Shown: positions 30,924-40,643 of the stretch, in pieces
How positions within the stretch are numbered: the first letter of the stretch is position 1
Layout of the letters: the number at the start of each line of letters is the position of its first letter
Assembly: GCF_020707215.1 (NCBI RefSeq)
Contig: NZ_JAJFET010000001.1
Span: 434,001-498,000, forward strand
Direction of reading: 5' to 3'
Source: Sphingomonas sp. PL-96
Lineage (GTDB): Bacteria; Pseudomonadota; Alphaproteobacteria; Sphingomonadales; Sphingomonadaceae
Length of the DNA: 64,000 bases
Notes under the pieces: model-generated
The model's database searches: none
What the model was told of the DNA's origin: nothing
What the model saw: the letters and a program-made list of their open reading frames with translations, nothing else
Position numbers and translations under genes: made by a program

Positions 30924-32132
30924 TTATGACACGGCCTCGTCGGCTGCCGGCAGCAATACGGTGACCGTGGTTCCAACACCGACCGTGCTGGCGAGGTCGA
31001 GCCGCCCGCGGTGCCGCTCAACGATGTGGCGCACGATCGAGAGGCCCAGGCCGGTGCCGCCGACCGAACGGCTGCGCCCTGCGTCCACGCGATAGAAGCG
31101 TTCCGTCAGGCGCGGCAGATGTTCGGGCGGAATGCCTTCGCCCTGGTCGACGACGCGCAGCCGCACCATTTCGCCCAGCGGCTGAAGCTCGACCCGCACC
31201 GGCGTTCCCGGCCGGCCATAGGCCATGGCATTGCCTACCAGATTGTGGAGCAGCTGCGACAGCTGCGCCCGATCGCCCACCACCGGCGGCACCTCGGCCA
31301 CTTCCAGCACCAGGTCGCCGCCGCGCCCGCCGTGCAGGTCGACCAGCGCGCCGCGCACCTCGCGCACCAGCGCGTCCAGCACCACGACGGTGTCGGGCGC
31401 GCGGAACTTGCTGGCCTCGATCCGCGACAGCGAAATCAGCTCGTCGATCAGCCGCTGCATGCGCTGGGTCTCGCCCAGCATGATGCCCAGGAAGCGCTCG
31501 CGCAGCTCCGAGTCCTCGCCCGCTTCCTCGCGCAGCGTCTCGGCAAAGCCGCGCAGCGAGGCGAGGGGGGTGCGCAGTTCGTGGCTGGCGTTGGCGACAA
31601 AGTCGACGCGCATCCGCTCGGCGGCGTGCAGCTGGGTTTCGTCGACCAGCTGCACCAGCCGGCGTTCGTTGCCGAGCGGACGCACCCGCATTTCCCAGCG
31701 CTGTTCGCGGGTGCCGATGCCGACCAGGTGGGTGGTGCTGCCGGGCCCGTCTGCCGGGTCCGCAACCAGCCGCTCGGCGGCAGCCGGGTGCCGGATCGCG
31801 ATCCGCACGTCCTGGCCGACGATGTGCGCGCCCAGCAGCGCGCGCGCCGCCTGGTTTGCGCAGGAAACCTGCGTGCCCGAGGTTACCAGCACCGGTCCAG
31901 CGAGCGCGTCGATCAGCGCCTGCACATCGGGCTCGTTGGGAACCGAGCGGGTTTGCGGCCGCGGCAGGCTCTCTGGCGCTTCGCCCGACGCCGCGATCAG
32001 CACCGCCGCAAGGCCAGCGACGGCTGCCACCGCGACCGCATTGATGTCTGCCCCCAGCAGGAATCCGGCGACGCTTCCGGCGACCGCGACCCCGGCGGCG
32101 GCTAGCGTGCGAATCCCTGAACCGATGGCCAT
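30924..32132 (-). CDS. phoR: Phosphate regulon sensor histidine kinase PhoR
   Basis: 402 residues. Two close hydrophobic stretches near the N-terminus are followed by a PAS-like segment (LIDALAGPVLVTSGTQVSCANQAARALLG). The H box is FVANASHELRTPLASLRGF, the N box is LLHNLVGNAMAYG, the G1 box is VVDQGEGIPPEHL, and the G2 box is GGTGLGLSIVRHI. It phosphorylates PhoB under phosphate limitation. I chose ATG 32132, which follows AGGGCGG and begins just before the first membrane segment. It is the first gene of the operon, divergent from the Tat protein gene. Confidence 0.92.
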   Translation of the reverse strand: MAIGSGIRTLAAAGVAVAGSVAGFLLGADINAVAVAAVAGLAAVLIAASGEAPESLPRPQTRSVPNEPDVQALIDALAGPVLVTSGTQVSCANQAARALLGAHIVGQDVRIAIRHPAAAERLVADPADGPGSTTHLVGIGTREQRWEMRVRPLGNERRLVQLVDETQLHAAERMRVDFVANASHELRTPLASLRGFAETLREEAGEDSELRERFLGIMLGETQRMQRLIDELISLSRIEASKFRAPDTVVVLDALVREVRGALVDLHGGRGGDLVLEVAEVPPVVGDRAQLSQLLHNLVGNAMAYGRPGTPVRVELQPLGEMVRLRVVDQGEGIPPEHLPRLTERFYRVDAGRSRSVGGTGLGLSIVRHIVERHRGRLDLASTVGVGTTVTVLLPAADEAVS

Positions 32133-32249
32133 GGCCGCCCTATAGGCTAGGCTCGACGCGGCGGGAACGTCCCACAGCGACACGGCGGACGGCATCCCGC
32201 CTGCGGCTTTGGGATTGCGCAACGCGGCCGCATCCAACACAGGAGAGCC

Positions 32250-32657
32250 GTGAACGACGAAGACACCTCACCAGCCGCGCGCGCGGGCTCCGGCCTTGGC
32301 CGCCGCACGCTGCTGCTGGGGGCCGCGGGCGCCTCGGCAGTGGTGTCGATCCGTCCGGCGCTGGCCAACACCGCCGCCTCGGTTTCGCTGTGCGAGATCC
32401 CCGTGCCCGATCCGGGCCGCGCGGGCCGCTACATCGCCGATAATGGCGATGTCGTGCCCGCCGGCACCCCCGGCGCGCAGCCGGCGGCGCAACGCCCGTT
32501 TCGCGCCGCCGACGTGAAGCGCACGCTTCAAAGCGGCGTCAACCTGCCCGGCACCACCCACGACCAATCGCGCGCCTACACCAACTACATCCGCCGCCTG
32601 CAGTCCGGGACCAGCGGATTCACCTGCTTCGCCTCGCTGCAGATGCCGCGCGGCTGA
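32250..32657 (+). CDS. Small Tat-exported protein, candidate substrate of the HPr-rel-A cassette
   Basis: 135 residues from GTG 32250 with AGGAGAG upstream. A twin-arginine type signal GLGRRTLLLGAAGASAVVS near residue 16 ends at ALA-NT. The mature part (about 95 residues) has two Cys: one in SLCEIPVPDPG near its start and one in GFTCFASLQMPRG at the end. Charged, polar segments lie between (ADVKRTLQSG). I do not recognise a family. It is 23 bases before the PqqD-like gene and points the same way as the three genes that follow, so it is the best candidate for what they modify. Confidence 0.7.
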   Translation: MNDEDTSPAARAGSGLGRRTLLLGAAGASAVVSIRPALANTAASVSLCEIPVPDPGRAGRYIADNGDVVPAGTPGAQPAAQRPFRAADVKRTLQSGVNLPGTTHDQSRAYTNYIRRLQSGTSGFTCFASLQMPRG

Positions 32658-32680
32658 TCGGCAGGACGGCGACCGCCCGC

Positions 32681-32971
32681 ATGGCTGCGGCCGAGGCCGG
32701 GCTGGTCCGCTATCACGCGCCTCCCGCAGGCGTGCTGCGGCTGGTGTCGCTCGACGAGCTCACAGCCCTCTATCACCGCGCGTCGGGCCAGACGCATCTC
32801 GTCGCGGCGCCTGTGCCGGAGATCCTTGAGGCGCTCGGCGGCGCGCCGGCAACGCTCCCCGAATTGCTCGCGCGCCTTGCCGCGCGCTACGACCTCGCCG
32901 ACGCCGACCCTGATGCGCTGGAGGCACGGCTAGTCGAGCTCGTGAGCCTGGGCCTGGTGCGGCGCGGGTGA
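32681..32971 (+). CDS. PqqD-like protein of an HPr-rel-A type system
   Basis: 96 residues. The pattern is that of small PqqD-family winged-helix proteins that bind leader peptides: LVSLDELTALYHRASGQTHLVAAPVPEILEALGG, then ELLARLAARYD, and a C-terminal LVELVSLGLVRRG. NCBI family models name this context the HPr-rel-A system PqqD family peptide chaperone (TIGR04353, from memory). ATG 32681 has only a distant AGGA, so the start is a little uncertain. The stop overlaps the kinase-like gene start (GTGA). Confidence 0.72.
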   Translation: MAAAEAGLVRYHAPPAGVLRLVSLDELTALYHRASGQTHLVAAPVPEILEALGGAPATLPELLARLAARYDLADADPDALEARLVELVSLGLVRRG

Positions 32972-33831
32972 GGCACGTCTTTCAGCTTCGGATCGGACCG
33001 GTCGGGTTCCGCGTCGGCTCCGACTGGCGCGCGCCGGTCACGGCGCTGGCGACGCTCTACGACGACTACCCGAAGCCGCGCGATGGCATCCCCGACTTCA
33101 CCGTTCGGCTGTTCGCTTTGCGGCCCTGGCGCAGGCGGGTGCGGCCGTCGATCACCCTCGGCGGCGATTATCTGCTACCGGAGGCCGCGCCCCTGCCGCT
33201 GCGCCTGGGGCTGCTCGCAGCCGAAATGGGCATGAACCTCCAGATGGCGCTCGGCCAGCGTCGCTATCTGCTGCTCCACGCCGCCACGGTCGAGCGCGAC
33301 GGGCGCGCGCTGCTGATGACCGGCGTGTCGGGTGCGGGCAAGTCGACCCTCGCCGCACTGCTGATGGCGCGCGGCTGGCGGCTGATGGGCGACGAGTTCG
33401 CGCTGCTCGATCCTGCCACCGGACTGGTCCACGGCTTCCCCCGGCTGGTGAGCCTGAAGAACCAGGCGATCGGCGTGGTCCAACAGGCGCTGCCCGACGC
33501 CCGCTTCGGCCCGCTCCAGCCGGACACGCCCAAGGGGGACATCCGCCACCTCAAGCCCGACGCTGCGTCGGTGGCGGCGATGGACGTGCCCGCACGCCCA
33601 GTCGCGATCCTCTTCCCGAGCTTCGGCCATGCGCCTGATGTGCGGCCCGTGCCCCCGGCCGAGACCTTCGTGCGGCTGACCCAGGCTTCCACCAACTATG
33701 TCGCGCTTGGCGAACGCGGCTTCGACGCGCTCACCTGGCTGGTCGCAGCCGTGCCTGCGCACGCCATCGACTATCCCGATACCCGGACAGCGGTCGCCAT
33801 GGTCGAGCGGCTGTGGGAGCAAGCCGCGTGA
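32968..33831 (+). CDS. HprK-related kinase A family protein
   Basis: 287 residues from GTG 32968. A central P-loop GVSGAGKST near residue 115 follows YLLLHAATVERDGRALLM, a layout shared with HPr kinase/phosphorylase. GDEFALLDPATG follows as the likely Walker-B-like acidic block, then FPRLVSLKNQ. The N-terminal 80 residues are family-specific. I recall this family as TIGR04352. The true HPr kinase partner genes (ptsH, ptsN, rpoN) are not present, so the phosphorylated target is more likely within the cassette. Both ends overlap neighbours by GTGA. Confidence 0.78.
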   Translation: MRHVFQLRIGPVGFRVGSDWRAPVTALATLYDDYPKPRDGIPDFTVRLFALRPWRRRVRPSITLGGDYLLPEAAPLPLRLGLLAAEMGMNLQMALGQRRYLLLHAATVERDGRALLMTGVSGAGKSTLAALLMARGWRLMGDEFALLDPATGLVHGFPRLVSLKNQAIGVVQQALPDARFGPLQPDTPKGDIRHLKPDAASVAAMDVPARPVAILFPSFGHAPDVRPVPPAETFVRLTQASTNYVALGERGFDALTWLVAAVPAHAIDYPDTRTAVAMVERLWEQAA

Positions 33832-34832
33832 GCGGCGCTTTGCTGGTCCGGGCACTGCGCGATCCCACCATGACCAGCGAGCTGGACGCCGCCGGCTGGA
33901 CCGGCCTCATCACCTCGGCGCGCGCGGAACAGATCCTCGGGACGCTCGCCCATCGGTTGCACGGGCTGCCCATGCCAGCCACCGTCGAGCGCATCCTGGC
34001 GGACGCGCGCGCCGCGGCCGAGCAGGGCCGCACGCTCGCGCTGTGGGAGGCGGAGATGGCGTCGCAAGCGCTGCTTCCGCTCGGCATTCCCGTCGTGTTG
34101 CTGAAGGGCACCGCCTATGTCGCCGCCGGCCTTTCGGCGGGGCAGGGCAGGAGCATCGGCGACCTCGACATCCTGGTGCCCCGCGACGCGCTCGATGCCG
34201 TCGAGGCGGCGCTGCTGGCGGCTGGTTGGGAATGGGTGAAGCCCGACGCCTATGACGACGCCTATTACCGGCGATGGATGCACGAACTGCCGCCGCTGAT
34301 CCATCGCGAGCGCGACCGGATGATCGACGTCCACCACACGATCCTCCCCCTGACCGCCCGCCCCACGCCCGATGCGGGCGCCTTGCTGGCAAACAGTGTC
34401 CCGCTGTCGAACGGCCTGCGTGTGCTGTCGCACGAGGACATGGTCTGCCACGCCGTCGCGCACCTGTTTGCCGATGGCGACCTTTCGGGCGGGATTCGCA
34501 ACCTCTGGGACCTTCATTGCCTGCTCGAGGCGTTCGAGGCGCCCATGGCGCTGGCGTCGCTCAGGGCACGCGCATCGCTGCATGGTATCGCGCCGCACCT
34601 GGAACGGGCATTGCGCTTGCGAGGCGTCCTCTATGAGGATGGCGCGCGGCTGACTGCGTCCGACCGCTTCTTCGTCCGCCGCCTGCTCGCCCGCGACGAT
34701 TGGGGGCGACCGACCGCGAAGGCGACGCAGACCGCCTTCTACCTTCGCTCGCACCTGCTGCGCATGCCACCGGGGATGCTCGCCCGCCACCTGTGGACCA
34801 AGTGGCGCAAGGGGCATCGCGGCACGCCCTGA
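33828..34832 (+). CDS. Nucleotidyltransferase family protein of the HPr-rel-A cassette
   Basis: 334 residues from GTG 33828. It matches the uncharacterised nucleotidyltransferase group PF14907 (NTP_transf_5): GIPVVLLKGTAYVAAGL near residue 90, then GRSIGDLDILVPRDALDAVEAAL with the GD.D metal-binding pattern. Also visible are IDVHHTILPL and LSHEDMVCHAVAHLF, then GIRNLWDLHCLL. The GD.D pair suggests it can transfer a nucleotide to a protein or small molecule. It ends the four-gene cassette; the OsmC gene converges 3 bases later. Confidence 0.75.
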   Translation: MSGALLVRALRDPTMTSELDAAGWTGLITSARAEQILGTLAHRLHGLPMPATVERILADARAAAEQGRTLALWEAEMASQALLPLGIPVVLLKGTAYVAAGLSAGQGRSIGDLDILVPRDALDAVEAALLAAGWEWVKPDAYDDAYYRRWMHELPPLIHRERDRMIDVHHTILPLTARPTPDAGALLANSVPLSNGLRVLSHEDMVCHAVAHLFADGDLSGGIRNLWDLHCLLEAFEAPMALASLRARASLHGIAPHLERALRLRGVLYEDGARLTASDRFFVRRLLARDDWGRPTAKATQTAFYLRSHLLRMPPGMLARHLWTKWRKGHRGTP

Positions 34833-34835
34833 CGA

Positions 34836-35309
34836 TCATTCCGTGACGATCACGGGCGCGTGCTTGATCGGGAACCGGACAGAACGGGCGATGAAGCACA
34901 GGCGCGAGGCTTCCTCATGCAGCGCGCGGGCGTGCTCGATGTTGTCCTGGGCGCCGATGGTCACTTCCGGCCGCAGCGTCACCTCGGCAAACTGGCCCGA
35001 GCCGTCGGCATTCTCCGTCATCACGCCGGTCGCGGCATCGCGATAGGCTAGCACACGGATGCCTGCGCTCGCACACAGGTGCAGGTACCAGAGTTGGTGG
35101 CAGGCAGCGAGCGCACCAACCAGCATTTCCTCCGGGTTCCACCGCGTTGGATCGCCACGGAATGCCGGGTCGGAAGAGCCTTCGATCCTGGGCTTGCCCG
35201 GGGTGGTCAGCAGGTGGTCACGGCTGTAGCTGCCATAGCCGTCCGTTCCCGAGCCGGTGTTGCCGGTCCATTCGACCGCGACCGCGTAGCGATGCTCCCG
35301 GCTGGCCAT
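34836..35309 (-). CDS. OsmC family peroxide reductase-like protein
   Basis: 157 residues. The two redox Cys of the OsmC/Ohr family are visible: LAACHQLWYLHLCASAGI and ASRLCFIARSVRFPI near the end. The N-terminal EWTGNTGSGT and NPEEMLVGALAACH blocks match the OsmC-like group. Members reduce organic hydroperoxides. ATG 35309 gives a standard length. It is downstream of the SDR gene on the same strand by 7 bases and may be co-transcribed with it. Confidence 0.85.
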   Translation of the reverse strand: MASREHRYAVAVEWTGNTGSGTDGYGSYSRDHLLTTPGKPRIEGSSDPAFRGDPTRWNPEEMLVGALAACHQLWYLHLCASAGIRVLAYRDAATGVMTENADGSGQFAEVTLRPEVTIGAQDNIEHARALHEEASRLCFIARSVRFPIKHAPVIVTE

Positions 35310-35316
35310 CGTGGCC

Positions 35317-36108
35317 TTAGTGGTAGCGATCGGCGCTGCGGTCGCGCGAGCTGTTGGGCGCGATCTTGGCCTCCGCCGCCAAATAGGCCTCCCAGTCGCG
35401 GATGTCCGGCAGCGAGGGGATGCACACCGGCTCCTCCATCTCCAGCGCACGCAGCGAAGCGACCACCAGGTCGTCCGCCTGCATCACGCGCTCGGGTGGA
35501 AAGTTCTCGATCGCGTTGCCCGCCACCGCGTGGAAGTCGGTCGCGATCACGCCCGGGATGAGCAGCTGCACGCGCACACCGCTGTCGGCCAGGTCGAGCT
35601 GCATGGTACGGGTGAAGTAAGCGACAAACGCCTTGGTCGCGCCGTAGCCGGCGTTCCCGGCGAACTGCATGAACAGCGTGCCGGAACCGACGTTGATGAT
35701 GGTGCCGCGGCCCTCCGCGCGCATCCGTGCCGCCGCCGCGTTGGCGAGCCGCGCGAAGGCAAGTACGTTCACCCGGATCATCGACCCCAGGGCGGCAGGT
35801 TCGAGGCCGCCGACCGCGCCCCGCGCGGCAAAGCCGGCGTTGTTGACGAACAGGTCGATCGGATCGCCCTCTGCCAGCCGCGCCTCGACCGCGGCGACGC
35901 CCTCCGGCGTCTCCAGGTCGGCGGGCAGTACCTCGACCATGATGTCGTGCGCTTCGCAAAGTTCCTCGGCCAGCGCCTCCAGCCGGTCGGCGCGGCGCGC
36001 GACCAGCACCAGGTCGTGGCCGGTGCGGGCAAGGTGGGTGGCAAAGCTCTTGCCGATGCCGGCGGAGGCGCCGGTGACCAGGGCGGCGGGGCGGGTGGGG
36101 GTGTTCAT
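35317..36108 (-). CDS. Short-chain dehydrogenase/reductase (SDR)
   Basis: 263 residues. A classical SDR: TGASAGIG near residue 12, NNAG near residue 90, catalytic Ser in NVGSGT, and the YxxxK pair in GYGATKAF, with VRVQLLIPGVIATDF after it. Near the end is SSRDRSADRYH, a polar tail. These enzymes use NAD(P) for carbonyl/hydroxyl conversion; the substrate is unknown. It is placed between gph and osmC on the same strand, with 7-base gaps on both sides. Confidence 0.88.
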   Translation of the reverse strand: MNTPTRPAALVTGASAGIGKSFATHLARTGHDLVLVARRADRLEALAEELCEAHDIMVEVLPADLETPEGVAAVEARLAEGDPIDLFVNNAGFAARGAVGGLEPAALGSMIRVNVLAFARLANAAAARMRAEGRGTIINVGSGTLFMQFAGNAGYGATKAFVAYFTRTMQLDLADSGVRVQLLIPGVIATDFHAVAGNAIENFPPERVMQADDLVVASLRALEMEEPVCIPSLPDIRDWEAYLAAEAKIAPNSSRDRSADRYH

Positions 36109-36115
36109 GGCCGGC

Positions 36116-36799
36116 TCAACGCGCGACCGTGCCCAGCCGCTCCAGCACCGGCAGCAATTCGTCGTAGTGATCGATCACTGCGTCCGCCTCCAGCTCCTCG
36201 ACCGGCTGCATCAGGAAGCCGAAGCTGCACGCAACCGAGGGAATGCCCGCGTTGCGCGCGGCGCCCGTGTCATAGATCGAGTCCCCGACGAAAGCCGCGC
36301 GTCCGCCGCCGCAGCGCCGGATCATCTCGTCGATCGGCGCGCGATGCGGCTTACCCAGGCCTTTTCCCATGGTGTCGCCCCCGATCAGGCAGGCGAAGCG
36401 GTTGCGGATGCCGAGATCGCCGAGCAGCTGTTCGGCCAGCGCCTCCAGCTTGTTGGTGACGACGGCCACCTTCACCCCGCGCGCCTCCAACGCGGCGATT
36501 GCCTCCATCGCGCCGGGGAATGGCGCGCTCTCCACCGCGATATGGCTCTCATAATGGTCGAGCAGCAGCCGGTACAGCCGATCCAGTTCCGTTTCGGGAC
36601 AGCCGCCGGTGCTCGCCATCCCCTGCATCAGCATGTGACGCGCCCCGCCCCCGATCATGGTGCGCACGCTTTCCCGCGGCAGCGGCGGCCTTCCGGCGTC
36701 CGCCAGCGCGTGGTTGAGGGCATTGGCGAGGTCGCCGCTGGTGTCCACCAGCGTGCCGTCCAGGTCGAAGCCGACGATGTCGAAGGGGAAGTCCGTCAT
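36116..36799 (-). CDS. gph: HAD hydrolase, phosphoglycolate phosphatase-like
   Basis: 227 residues. HAD motifs: FDLDGTLVDT (I) near residue 9, VVTNKLEALA (II), GKPHRAPI with the catalytic Lys (III), and FVGDSIYDTGAARNAGI (IV). The Gph-type cap includes SVRTMIGGGARHMLMQG. It removes phosphate from 2-phosphoglycolate or similar compounds. ATG 36799 begins MTDFPFDIVG; an ATG four codons upstream (36811) is also possible. Divergent from glmU. Confidence 0.87.
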   Translation of the reverse strand: MTDFPFDIVGFDLDGTLVDTSGDLANALNHALADAGRPPLPRESVRTMIGGGARHMLMQGMASTGGCPETELDRLYRLLLDHYESHIAVESAPFPGAMEAIAALEARGVKVAVVTNKLEALAEQLLGDLGIRNRFACLIGGDTMGKGLGKPHRAPIDEMIRRCGGGRAAFVGDSIYDTGAARNAGIPSVACSFGFLMQPVEELEADAVIDHYDELLPVLERLGTVAR

Positions 36800-36871
36800 G
36801 GCGCGCGTCATGCGGGCAAGCCGCTGGCATTGGCAAGGTCGCCGTGGCAGGGCTCCGCCGGGGAGACATTC

Positions 36872-38227
36872 ATGACCGCACCGATCGCCGCCATCATCCT
36901 CGCCGCTGGCAAGGGCACCCGCATGCAGTCGGACCTGCACAAGGTGCTGCACCCTGTCGCTGGCCGCGCGATGCTGCTTCACCTGGCGCACAGCGTCGCA
37001 GCACTCGATCCCGACCGGACGGTAGTGGTGGTCGGGGCCGGTCGCCAGCAGGTGGAGGCCGCGGTCGCGCCGCTCGGCATCGCCACCGCCCACCAGGCGG
37101 AACAGCTCGGCACCGGCCATGCGGTTGCGCAGGCGCAGGCGGCGCTCGACGGCTTCGATGGCGACGTCCTTGTCCTCTATGGCGATGTGCCGCTGGTTTC
37201 GACCGCGACGATGCAGCGGATGCTCGACCGGCTGCATGGCGACGATGCGCCCGCAACCGTGGTGCTCGGCTTTCGTCCGGCGGACCCCGGCGCCTATGGC
37301 CGCATCCTCACCCAGGGCGATCGCATCGTGAAGATGGTCGAATTCAAGGATGCGACTGCGCAAGAACGCGCGCAGACGCTGTGCAATTCGGGGCTGATGG
37401 CCGCGCGCTCGGCCGACCTGTTCGCGCTGCTGGCGCGGGTCGGCAACGACAATGCGGCCGGCGAATACTACCTCCCCGACGTGGTGATGCTGGCGGCGGC
37501 GGACGGTCGCAGCTCGGCCGTGATCGAAACCGACGCGGCCGAAGTCGCAGGTGTCAACAGCCGCGCCGAACTGGCCGGAATCGAGGCTGCGTGGCAGGCT
37601 GCTCGCCGCGCGCGGGCCATGGCGCAGGGGGCGACGCTGGTCGCGCCGGAGACCGTCTGGTTCGCCCATGACACGCAGGTCGGCCGCGACGTGGTGATCG
37701 AGCCCAATGTCGTCTTCGGCCCCGGCGTGCAGGTCGCCGACGGCGTCACGATCCGCGCCTTCAGCCATCTGGAAGGTGCGGTCGTCGGCCAGGGCGCAGA
37801 GGTCGGCCCCTATGCCCGCCTGCGCCCCGGCGCCGTGCTGGAGCCGGAGGCAAAGGTCGGGAATTTCGTCGAGGTCAAAAACGCACTGATCGGCCGCGGG
37901 GCCAAGGCCAATCACCTGACCTATCTTGGCGATGCCGAGATCGGGGCAGGCGCCAACATCGGCGCGGGCACCATCACCTGCAACTACAACGGGTATCTGA
38001 AGAGCCGCACGCAGATCGGCGAGGGCGCCTTCATCGGCTCCAACAGCGCGCTGGTAGCGCCGGTGACGATCGGCGCCGGGGCGATCGTCGCAGCCGGCTC
38101 GGTCATTACCCGCGACGTGGAGCCGGACGCGCTTGCGGTCGCGCGGGGCACGCAGGAAGCACGGCCCGACTGGGCGCCGCCGTTCCGAGAGAAGATGGCT
38201 GCCCTCAAGGCCAAGGGGAAGAAGTAA
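36872..38227 (+). CDS. glmU: Bifunctional UDP-GlcNAc pyrophosphorylase / glucosamine-1-phosphate N-acetyltransferase
   Basis: 451 residues. The N-terminal uridyltransferase has LAAGKGTRMQSDLHKVLHPVAGR near residue 10 and LYGDVPLV. The C-terminal left-handed beta-helix acetyltransferase has GPYARLRPGAVLEPEAKVGNFVEVKNA, KANHLTYLGDAEIG, and GAGTITCNYNGYLK. It makes UDP-GlcNAc for peptidoglycan and lipopolysaccharide and possibly for the glycan loci here. ATG 36872 follows GGGGAGAC. Gene glmS begins one base after the stop, so the two steps of hexosamine synthesis form one operon. Confidence 0.97.
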   Translation: MTAPIAAIILAAGKGTRMQSDLHKVLHPVAGRAMLLHLAHSVAALDPDRTVVVVGAGRQQVEAAVAPLGIATAHQAEQLGTGHAVAQAQAALDGFDGDVLVLYGDVPLVSTATMQRMLDRLHGDDAPATVVLGFRPADPGAYGRILTQGDRIVKMVEFKDATAQERAQTLCNSGLMAARSADLFALLARVGNDNAAGEYYLPDVVMLAAADGRSSAVIETDAAEVAGVNSRAELAGIEAAWQAARRARAMAQGATLVAPETVWFAHDTQVGRDVVIEPNVVFGPGVQVADGVTIRAFSHLEGAVVGQGAEVGPYARLRPGAVLEPEAKVGNFVEVKNALIGRGAKANHLTYLGDAEIGAGANIGAGTITCNYNGYLKSRTQIGEGAFIGSNSALVAPVTIGAGAIVAAGSVITRDVEPDALAVARGTQEARPDWAPPFREKMAALKAKGKK

Positions 38228-38228
38228 C

Positions 38229-40052
<1,824 letters not shown>

Positions 40053-40171
40053 TCACATCGCTGGAGTTCGTTTGCAGCAGCGTTGTAGTATCGGCCCAAC
40101 AGGCGGGCGTTGAGCGACCGCATGAATGCCGCTAGGAACCTGCGCACACACGCACGGGAGAAGCATCCGTC

Positions 40172-40609
40172 ATGCAGCCGCAGGTGAGTGTCGCCGGTCG
40201 ACAGCCGGACGGGTGGGTCGACAAGACCATGATCGTCTATTCGGCGCCGCCCGCGCCCGGTCAGGCGATCGCCCCGAATATCGTGATCGCGCGCGATGCC
40301 TTGGGCGCGGATGAGACGTTCCGCGACTATTGCAACCGGCAGATCGAGGGCTTTCGCGCGACCTTGCCGCACTTCCTTCGCGAGGAGGAAGGCGCCGGCC
40401 GAGTGCGCGAGCACGACGCCTTCCAGATCCGGTTCCTTTGGCAATCCGGCGCAGGCATGTTGCGCCAGCGGGTCTTCTTCATCGCGGCCGATGCCGGGGT
40501 GGTGGTGACCTATACCGCAACCGCGGCCGCGGACGACTATGCCGCGCACGAGCCGGTGTTCGAACGCGGGCTTGCCGAGCTGGTGGTCGCTCCGGCTGCC
40601 CGGCACTGA
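40172..40609 (+). CDS. Eag-type chaperone of a T6SS effector (DcrB/DUF1795 fold)
   Basis: 145 residues, no signal peptide. The pattern fits the DUF1795/DcrB-like family, whose T6SS members are effector-associated (Eag) chaperones that hold the transmembrane regions of prePAAR effectors before secretion. Visible blocks are GWVDKTMIVYSAP near residue 13, NIVIARDALGADETFRDYCNRQIEG, and FLWQSGAGMLRQRVFFIAADAGVVVTYTA. It lies 34 bases upstream of the PAAR effector on the same strand, the usual Eag-effector arrangement. A GGGAG lies 11 bases before ATG 40172. Assignment rests on fold-like pattern plus context. Confidence 0.72.
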   Translation: MQPQVSVAGRQPDGWVDKTMIVYSAPPAPGQAIAPNIVIARDALGADETFRDYCNRQIEGFRATLPHFLREEEGAGRVREHDAFQIRFLWQSGAGMLRQRVFFIAADAGVVVTYTATAAADDYAAHEPVFERGLAELVVAPAARH

Positions 40610-40643
40610 TGGAACGCGCAGGCTCGGGCATGGTGCGCCGCCG

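Noticed and set aside
35669..38227. A plus-strand frame upstream of glmU extending it by 400 codons
   Set aside because: The upstream part is antisense to the gph and SDR genes; the GlmU opening LAAGKGTR and its ribosome site define ATG 36872.
38100..38228. glmS ribozyme or riboswitch
   Set aside because: glmU coding sequence runs to one base before glmS, leaving no leader.
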